64,000 nt of DNA from Kuschelorhynchus macadamiae (taxonomy: Eukaryota; Arthropoda; Insecta; Coleoptera; Curculionidae). The notes under the pieces were generated by a model. The model made no database searches. It was not told where the DNA came from and saw only the letters and a list, made by a program, of their open reading frames with translations. The stretch is taken from the NCBI GenBank assembly GCA_030620095.1, contig JAUTXW010003390.1, positions 434,001 to 498,000 on the forward strand, in the 5' to 3' direction. A program made the translations under genes and the position numbers. Below are positions 57,837-64,000 of the stretch, in pieces (within the stretch, counting starts at the first letter, position 1; each line of letters begins with the position of its first letter).

Positions 57837-58624
57837 ACGTACAGGGTCTTCCATTGAGGAGGAAAAACGGTATTTTTTTGCGTTCCCCCGAATGTTTCTT
57901 AAGAAATTGAAAATAGCCAATCTATGTATTTTAGCTCGGAGAAGTCGAAAATCGTTACACAAAAACAATTGAGTGAGAAGCAAAAGACTTACGCCAAGGA
58001 TGTTGCGTTTTTTAAACGGAACACCCTATATTGAAAATTGACATTTTTGCTTCTTTGAGCCGTCATAGCACCTAAGCGGTTAGACCTAGAGCAAAATAAC
58101 TTTTACATTCCTATCTTGGTTTTTGATAAGCTATCTTATGATGACAGTCAAACAAAAAAACGGTGAGCACCTGCATTTCATATGAATATATTCAATTAAA
58201 TAGGTGTAGCAAAATAATTTCCGTTTTTTTGTTTGACTGGCGTCATACGATAGCTTATCAAAAACTTAGACAGGAATGTGAAAGTTATTTTGCGTTCAGG
58301 TGCTATGACGGCTCAAAGAAGTAAAAATGTCAATTTTCAAACAATAATAAATCAAAAAAAGTTGAAGATTGACATATAGTACCCTTATTAAAAAACACTT
58401 AGAATTAACCATAGAATCCAAAAATGTAATAATATATAGGGTGTTCCCTATATATTATTAAATTTGTGTATAAGACTTTTTTTTCTCATTCAATTGTTTT
58501 TTAGTTACAATTTTCGAATTCTTCGAGCTAAAATACATCGATTGGCTATTTTGAATTTCTTGAGAAATCCGGGGGAAATAAAAAAAAATCCGTTTTTCCT
58601 TCTCAATGAAAGCCCCTGTACATA
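57837..58624. mobile_element. Nested foldback structure (outer inverted repeats)
   Basis: The outer arms 57,837-58,030 and 58,436-58,624 are diverged inverse copies. In parallel orientation both show ACAGGG..(C/T)TTCCATTGAG type, GAAATTGAAAATAGCCAATC or its variant, TGTATTTTAGCTCG, and end in GGAACACCCTATA. Between them lies a second, tighter palindrome (next entry) plus ~90 bases. No transposase is encoded. Confidence 0.65.
58031..58345. mobile_element. Inner palindromic MITE-like element
   Basis: Arms ~58,031-58,165 and ~58,215-58,345 are inverse copies: TTGAAAATTGACATTTTTGC, TTCTTTGAGCCGTCATAGCA, GCAAAATAACTTT.ACATTC, TTTTTGATAAGCTATC, CAGTCAAACAAAAAAACGG. The left arm has a ~12-base extra piece. 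Short AT-rich spacer. Confidence 0.75.
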
Positions 58625-58929
58625 GACTTAAATAGCAGTACCTCATGTAACCATTTTATATAGCTGGTCGTACAATATACGACATCCGTCATTTTTGTAG
58701 TTTTTCTTTTTTAGTTTCCTCGTGTTTTGCATTATTTTGTATTTTGTTGTATATATAAATGTTTAAATTTATTAACGTGTTGATTTGTTAGACACATCCT
58801 GGCTTTGCACATCAGCTCAAATAATATTGAAATTTACAGGAAAATTATGAGCACATTTAATAAAAATGTATTCTGAATGCCGACGTTATATTTTTTAAAG
58901 ATACATTTAAATTTTTTTTATTTTTAATT

Positions 58930-59130
58930 TCCTCGTAAAAAGGAAGGATTGTAATCGTGAAAAAATGACCCTCCTAGATTTTTTCAGATCTTCTCGTTTC
59001 AGGCTCCCTTTATGCGAAAAACGTTTTTTCTCTGTGTGCCTGTTAGCGGCATAGCTAAAAAACTACTTACCCGATTGACTCAATTGATTCAATTTTCACC
59101 TTTGTTTTTAATACACTTACGCCATAATAT
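58930..59130 (-). repeat. Dispersed repeat, terminal unit, inverted
   Basis: Plus strand: AAGGAAGGATTGTAATCGTG, AAAAAATGACCCTCCTAGAT, CTGTTAGCGGCATAGCTAAA, AAACTACTTACCCGATTGAC, the inverse of the terminal block at 56.7 kb. Confidence 0.7.
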
Positions 59131-60488
59131 CATAGTTGCCATGGTAAAACAAAAATGTAAGCAATTCAAATTTTAACATGTCTATTAAGCAAGTAGTTGT
59201 TGTAGTAAGTGACATATAAAGGGAATAGTTATGGATTTTACTGAAAATTAATTAACTGATGTGAATCCATAGCAGACTGTGCTAGGCGAGAGATATACTT
59301 AAAGGAAGTTGAAGAATTTTTCAAAATATATCAGAAAGAATAATGATATTTTTAAATAGTCGCAACGGATAAATTTATTTTGAAAACCCTAATTTCTTAA
59401 CACATATCTTTTTTCATTTTTTTATTTCTATAGAGCACTCGTACAAATTATTCATAAAAGTGCTCAACAACAGTTGCGCTACTGCCAATATTTTTCTGAA
59501 AACTAGTATTTTTTTAAATAATTGAAATATTAGAAAAACTACTAGGTGTAGAATTTTACGCAGAATTTGAAAATAAATTAAATAATAGGATATTCTATTA
59601 AAAAAATGTATATTATATCCGCCACTGTTTTTTTAAACCACACTGTATACTCAGAAATTAGTATACTGTATACAAACAAATGGGTTAATGTACTTTACTC
59701 TATCGTTAACTTACCCTGGATCAATCGACTTAGGAGGAAGTAAAAGTTGGCTCGAAAGGTTGATCCAGGCCACCGTTAAGATCAAAGTCATTAAATTATT
59801 GTATTTTCAGTGGACATTTATTATATGTACAAAATTTTAAATCATTAGATCAAGTAGAAGTAATTCAAAATTAGCTTACACGACTTCACCCAGACAGGCA
59901 GATAACCAAACGTTTACAGATTCAAAACAAATAGTTGAATAACCATTTTAATCGTATTTTATAGTATAAGCTGAACCGCTTTAATAGTCCCTAACAGATT
60001 TAAGCAGGCAGATTTAATATAGTAATTATTGTCAGTGCAGAAATTGTTCCAAACCGAATGTTACCAAGTTTATCGCCTCCAGTAGTAGGAATTAGACGAT
60101 ATATTAAACCTATTTAAGGCCGTTAGAAACCCAATATTATTCGAGCTAATAGGAATGTTGACTGTTCCAAGTTAAGTTGTAGATCATGTGTCATCTCTAC
60201 ACAATGGCCTGAGAGAATAAGTGCAGAGTATACAGTGCGGATACCGGGTCTGGAGCGCCTTCTGTTTGCAATGGTGTTTATAGTCGTGCTAAACGCTAAA
60301 CTGGCACAATTACTGCAGTGTTTGGTCTTTAATAATTCACTGCTCTATAGGCAATTATTGGTCCGCAAATAGTAAAATAGATCTTCGGGATACACCCGTA
60401 TGAAAACAACCCAAAGAATTTTTACCTGAATACTATTTCCTATGAAACAGATAGATTTTTTATTACTTCCCTTTTTAACAGTCCATAT
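59131..60488. other. Unassigned sequence
   Basis: No supported gene. A small inverted pair CCTGGATCAATCG / GGTTGATCCAGG at ~59,715-59,768 is noted. Confidence 0.4.
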
Positions 60489-61028
60489 ACAGGGTGTCCA
60501 GTTAAGGACATTTACTATCTATATCTCGGAATTCCTCTACTTTAGAGTCTTAAAAAATTATAACAAAAGTGGCCAAATAAAATAAAGTTTCTATATTGAC
60601 TACAAGGAAGCACAAAAACTTCCAGAACTAAATATAACTTTTATTAGCCTATTAGAAATGTAAGTTAATATTCTATAACTTTAATTCTAAAGCTATTGTC
60701 GTATCATCTTTAGTGAGGGTGTGGGAGCTGTTGACTTACAAAAGATTTAAATCGTTATATCTTCTGAAACTCTTACCCAAATTCAATGAGCTTAGGCTCA
60801 TTGAAAAGGTAATTTCAAGCTGTTTTAGGATCCTGATCGATTGACACTCCCTAGTTTTTCACAAATCGTTTAGATGGTGCAGTTTATAACGATTACAATT
60901 TTTAAATGGAAGGTTATACTAATCTTGCACTATTTAGAAAGAATAATAAAGACCGAAGTTTTAACATATATTTATTAGTTTTTAAGCTATTGCCAAATAA
61001 GTGAATTAATAGGCATACATATTAAGAA

Positions 61029-62350
61029 ATCATGGTTGTTGGGATTAGACCGTGTCAAATTGGAATTACTATTCGACGTTTCGCCTTCGATTGCACGAGG
61101 CATTTTCAGGGATCTTTACTCCACGAGGCCTTAAAGCAATCCAGTTGGATCCCAAAGATTTTTTGGTCAGTTTCGATGTAAAATCACTATACACAAATAT
61201 TCTTGTAAACGACTCAATCTCCATTATATCAAGCATACTGGATAATAATAATCTTGATAAGAACTTAATAGATTTAGTGGAGGCTTGTCTTACAGCTACT
61301 TATTTCATTTTTCTAGGAACTTTTTATGAACGAACTTCAGGGGCAGCTATGGGATCTCCTCTATCACCTGTGGTAGCAAATATCTTTACGGAAGCCTTTG
61401 AGGATATTGCTCTAAAATCCCCTCCACTAAACCAAAGCACTGATATGTAGATGATACTTTGGTTGTTTGGCCTCATGGGCAGGATAATCTCCTCATATCT
61501 CTGGACCATCTTAATCAACAACATTATAATATCAAGTTCACGATGGAAATTGAATCTAATGGAACGATTCCCTTTCTAGATGTATGTGTCCAAACGAAGA
61601 AAAATGGTACATTAGGACATTCTGTGTATAGAAAACCGACGTACACAAATAGATACTTAAATGCAAATTCCCATCACCCTCCAGCACAAAAGAAATCGGA
61701 TATTAGCTCACTAGTACTCAGAGCTATGTCGATTTCTGATCAAGATTCTCTAACATCGGAACTGACCGAAGCTCTCTGAGGGAATGGCTATTGCACTGAT
61801 GATATTACGCGCTCAATTAAAAATATAGTTATCTAACTCCGCCAAAGGAGAATGATAAAGAGCCACCGTTAGGTAGAGTTGTTCTTCCATACATGCATGG
61901 CACTACAGACAAAATAGGACGATTACTTTGGCAGTCCAACATACGTACAATTTTCAACACACATAAGTATGGCCAATGCTTGCGATCCCCGAAAGATATT
62001 GTACCTTTCCAAACAGAAGGGGTATATAAAATTCCTTGCTCCTATGGAGAAGTGTTTGTGGGAGAAACAGGACGCTAAACGAAAAATTAGAAAATCTCTC
62101 GAAATATTTAAACATACAAAAATTTCAATATAGATACGGGTTACGGTCTACATTACACGTGGAAACCGATCTTAACACAAGATCACGGTTCGGTGAGCGC
62201 AAGTCGGGTGTAAAAGCCCGCCTGAATCTCTTCTAGCTCATTCAGTGTTCAGATCTCGTGGAGAAAAGATGAAGATGCCTCGTACAATCGAAGGCGAAAC
62301 GTCGGATAGTAATTCCAGTTTGACACGGTCTAATCCCAAGAAGCATCTTG
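61029..62350 (+). pseudogene. Penelope-like element F with inverted terminal blocks
   Basis: RT blocks: DPKDFLVSFDVKSLYTNI (61,150-61,200), LTATYFIFLG, AAMGSPLSPVVANIFTEAFE (~61,345-61,405), a frameshift inside the catalytic YVDDTLVVWP (~61,445), then YNIKFTMEIESNGTIPFLDV (61,525-61,585) and KPTYTNRYLNANSHHP. After more breaks comes GIY-YIG: GVYKIPCSYGEVFVGETGR (~62,020-62,075). The N-terminal part is absent. Inverse terminal blocks flank it: 61,029-61,128 and 62,252-62,350 (GTGTCAAA.TGGAATTACTA, TCGAAGGCGAAACGTCG). Confidence 0.75.
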
Positions 62351-63197
62351 GGCATGGTCGGCTTTGACTTATTTGGACTTTTATTTATGATGAATGATCA
62401 AAAGATTGGTTCATAAAAATCGACCCACGACCCGGGAAAACATCATTAAGAGGGTTAGAATTGCCAAAAACAGTAAATCAAAGGGAGAATTGAAACATCT
62501 ATATCACTGACTCTCTGAAGACTAAATCTTTGCATCCCCAATGATTTTGAAATTTAAAATTTTTAGTTTTTTTTTGATATCTAGTTACATACAAAGAGCT
62601 GTTTTTGTTGTTTAGTTGTGTTTTTGCCTTACTTTTATTGTTATGTTGTTGTTGCTTTGGCTCGTTGTGAATTATAAATAACTTAATTAAGCTTTAAATA
62701 ATAATCTGTCTAGTATTAAAAAATTATATTGTTTTCATAGCCCGTTCGACTAAACCTAATATTTGCTTAATACCATTTTTACGAGGATATCGAAGTAACT
62801 TTTCAAGATCTTATTTTCCGACGATGAAAAAAATATTCCGGTAGTAGTATTAGTATTTTTTATTCATATTTTATTTTTTCTGTATCAAAAAAGTTTATTT
62901 TTATTTAATGAAAAACTGGACAGCAAGTGTCTAGAGACAACCCTGGCGATTTTAATTTCACTCCAATATACTCGTTTTTAATCATTTCGTCCGAAAAATA
63001 CCTATTAATTTACTTATTTGGCAATAGCTTAAAAACTAATAAAGATATCGATCAATTTTGATAAAGAGTTCAGAAGACATAGCGATTTAAATCCAGGTAA
63101 AGTTATCAGCACCACCACCCTTAATACCCTTATTAAGGCTGAAATGTCAATAACTATAAAACCAAGGTGGAAATTAACTCAGCTTTCCAATGAGGTA

Positions 63198-63359
63198 AAG
63201 GCCGTTTTACATGCTGCAATTCTTTCTGGCAAATTGCAATAGTCTTGAACAAAAGCATGCGCAGTTTGACAAAAGGTACAAATGTCTTGCCACTGCGCAT
63301 GCTTTTATTCAAGACTATTGCAACTTGCAAGAAAGAATTGCAGCATGTAAAACGGCCTT
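63198..63359. mobile_element. 162-bp palindromic MITE
   Basis: Arms AAGGCCGTTTTACATGCTGC...AAAGCATGCGCAGT (63,198-63,266) and its inverse (63,293-63,359) are nearly perfect, with a ~26-base loop. TA flanks both ends (63,196-63,197 and 63,360-63,361), as for Tc1/mariner-type insertions. It is absent from the matching left arm of the host element. Confidence 0.8.
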
Positions 63360-63589
63360 TATAAACGTTATATCTAGTTCGGGGAGTTTTTGTAGAATTT
63401 TTGAAATTTATTGTTCCCCTAGCAACTGGGCTCCTTTGTGGTCAATTTAAAAATATTTTCAGTCAGTTGATCTTAGCCACTTTTGTTATAATTATTTTTT
63501 TCAATACGCTAACATGAAGGTTTTCCGAGATATGCCGTTAACTGAATAGCCTGTTGTCAACCATCCTTCCCTCTCTTTGCGCTAGGGGG

Positions 63590-64000
63590 GCTTGGCCTCG
63601 TCTATTCGGTACAACGGCTTCGTTTTAGTTTTTATATTCAGGTACCATTGGATGTTGTGCTAAATATCTGCTGGCTCCGGCAAGATGTTATGTTGGGAAG
63701 AATCTTAGAAGTTTTAGGACCAGGAGGTTGTTCTGGATGTAGGCCACCCTTGGCCTTTGCCAGACCCCCAGGTGGTCCTGCACCCATCTGCTCTTTTCCC
63801 TGTGTTGGAAAACGTCTACATCTTTTTAACTTTATGTTCATTCAATTCTAAGGGCGCCGTCTGTGTTGTCACGGGCATAGCCTCGTTTTCTTGTTCCCTT
63901 CTCTCTGCCTCAATATTAACATTCGTTTAGTTCAATGTGGGAACCCTGATGATGTATCGTTTTGTCGAAACGTTGTATTTGATTTTCGGTTCAAATTCCG
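63590..64000 (+). mobile_element. Probable PLE terminal repeat entering the window edge
   Basis: A GC-richer segment ending in a hammerhead-like core. Frames at 63,638-63,851 on both strands are Gly/Pro-rich and overlap; I do not regard either as a gene. A PLE body may follow outside the window. Confidence 0.4.
63946..63975 (+). ncRNA. Hammerhead-like core, weak stem II
   Basis: CTGATGA (63,946-63,952), 14 bases, GAAA (63,967-63,970), CGTT. The order and the GAAACGTT ending match the motif at 41.35 kb, but stem II pairs poorly here, so activity is doubtful. Confidence 0.4.

Larger units (their letters stand above)
60489..63554. mobile_element. Long-inverted-repeat element with nested PLE and MITE
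   Basis: The left arm (60,489-61,020) and right arm (62,998-63,554, inverted) align with gaps over ~500 bases. Shared blocks: ACAGG....CAGTTAA.G.CAT, TATCTCGGAA, ATTATAACAAAAGTGGC, ATTGAC.ACAA.GGAGC type, AGATATAAC.TTTAT type, GATTTAAATCG.TAT.TCTTC, and TTATTAGTTTTTAAGCTATT with GCCAAATAAGT. The left arm has ~190 bases absent from the right; the right arm carries a 162-bp MITE absent from the left. A PLE occupies the centre. No own transposase is seen. Confidence 0.65.

Noticed and set aside
63638..63851. Overlapping Gly/Pro-rich frames on both strands
   Set aside because: Mutually antisense, short and without motif; more likely PLE terminal-repeat sequence.

Overview
This is AT-rich, intron-poor, repeat-dominated eukaryotic DNA, most likely from an insect. 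The evidence is an errantivirus-type Gypsy element with a gag-pol-env layout and a tRNA-Ser-like primer site, a DD41D mariner-type transposase of a kind common in insects, many Penelope-like elements (PLEs), and remnants of P-element-like, Transib/RAG1-like, LINE and Polinton-like sequences. I suspect a beetle but cannot prove the order. I see no convincing single-copy host gene; nearly every recognisable coding stretch belongs to a mobile element.

Layout. 1-1.8 kb: mariner-like element with an intact minus-strand transposase; its left end is off the window. 2.3-8.1 kb: two inverted copies of one PLE family (A minus, B plus) around a fragment of another PLE, with long (TA)n tracts at the borders. 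9.3-11.3 kb: broken genes resembling a Polinton/Maverick-like module (adenain-type protease, small hydrophobic virion-like protein, packaging ATPase-like protein). 15-18 kb: a ~300-bp tandem repeat and a mariner pseudogene. 18.2-22.45 kb: a decayed LINE (zinc-knuckle ORF1, endonuclease, reverse transcriptase). 22.5-30 kb: mostly unrecognised, with copies of a dispersed repeat, an orphan hammerhead motif and a P-element-like fragment. 30.2-33 kb: a tandem-repeat array interrupted by a Transib/RAG1-like pseudogene with one intron. 33.5-34.5 kb: a decayed PLE. 36 kb: a MITE. 39 kb: a TGCACAA-rich tandem repeat.

41.3-53.6 kb is the best preserved part. A very young errantivirus (41,678-49,467; two 221-bp LTRs differing at one base; TSD GTTT) has intact gag and pol joined by a -1 frameshift, but env carries two lesions. 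It appears to have inserted into the 3' end of a minus-strand PLE, splitting it into 41.3-41.67 kb and 49.47-52.06 kb. A different PLE lies head-to-head at 52.06-53.38 kb and ends in a well-formed hammerhead ribozyme.

56-59 kb holds more of the dispersed repeat and a nested foldback structure. 60.49-63.55 kb is a long-inverted-repeat element with a PLE in its centre and a 162-bp palindromic MITE in its right arm. The window ends in what looks like another PLE terminal repeat with a hammerhead core.

The window therefore reads as a stack of nested insertions whose relative order can partly be read. The most unusual items are the Polinton-like module, the Transib/RAG1-like pseudogene with RSS-like heptamers, the scattered hammerhead motifs, and the near-identical-LTR errantivirus that has kept gag-pol but lost env.
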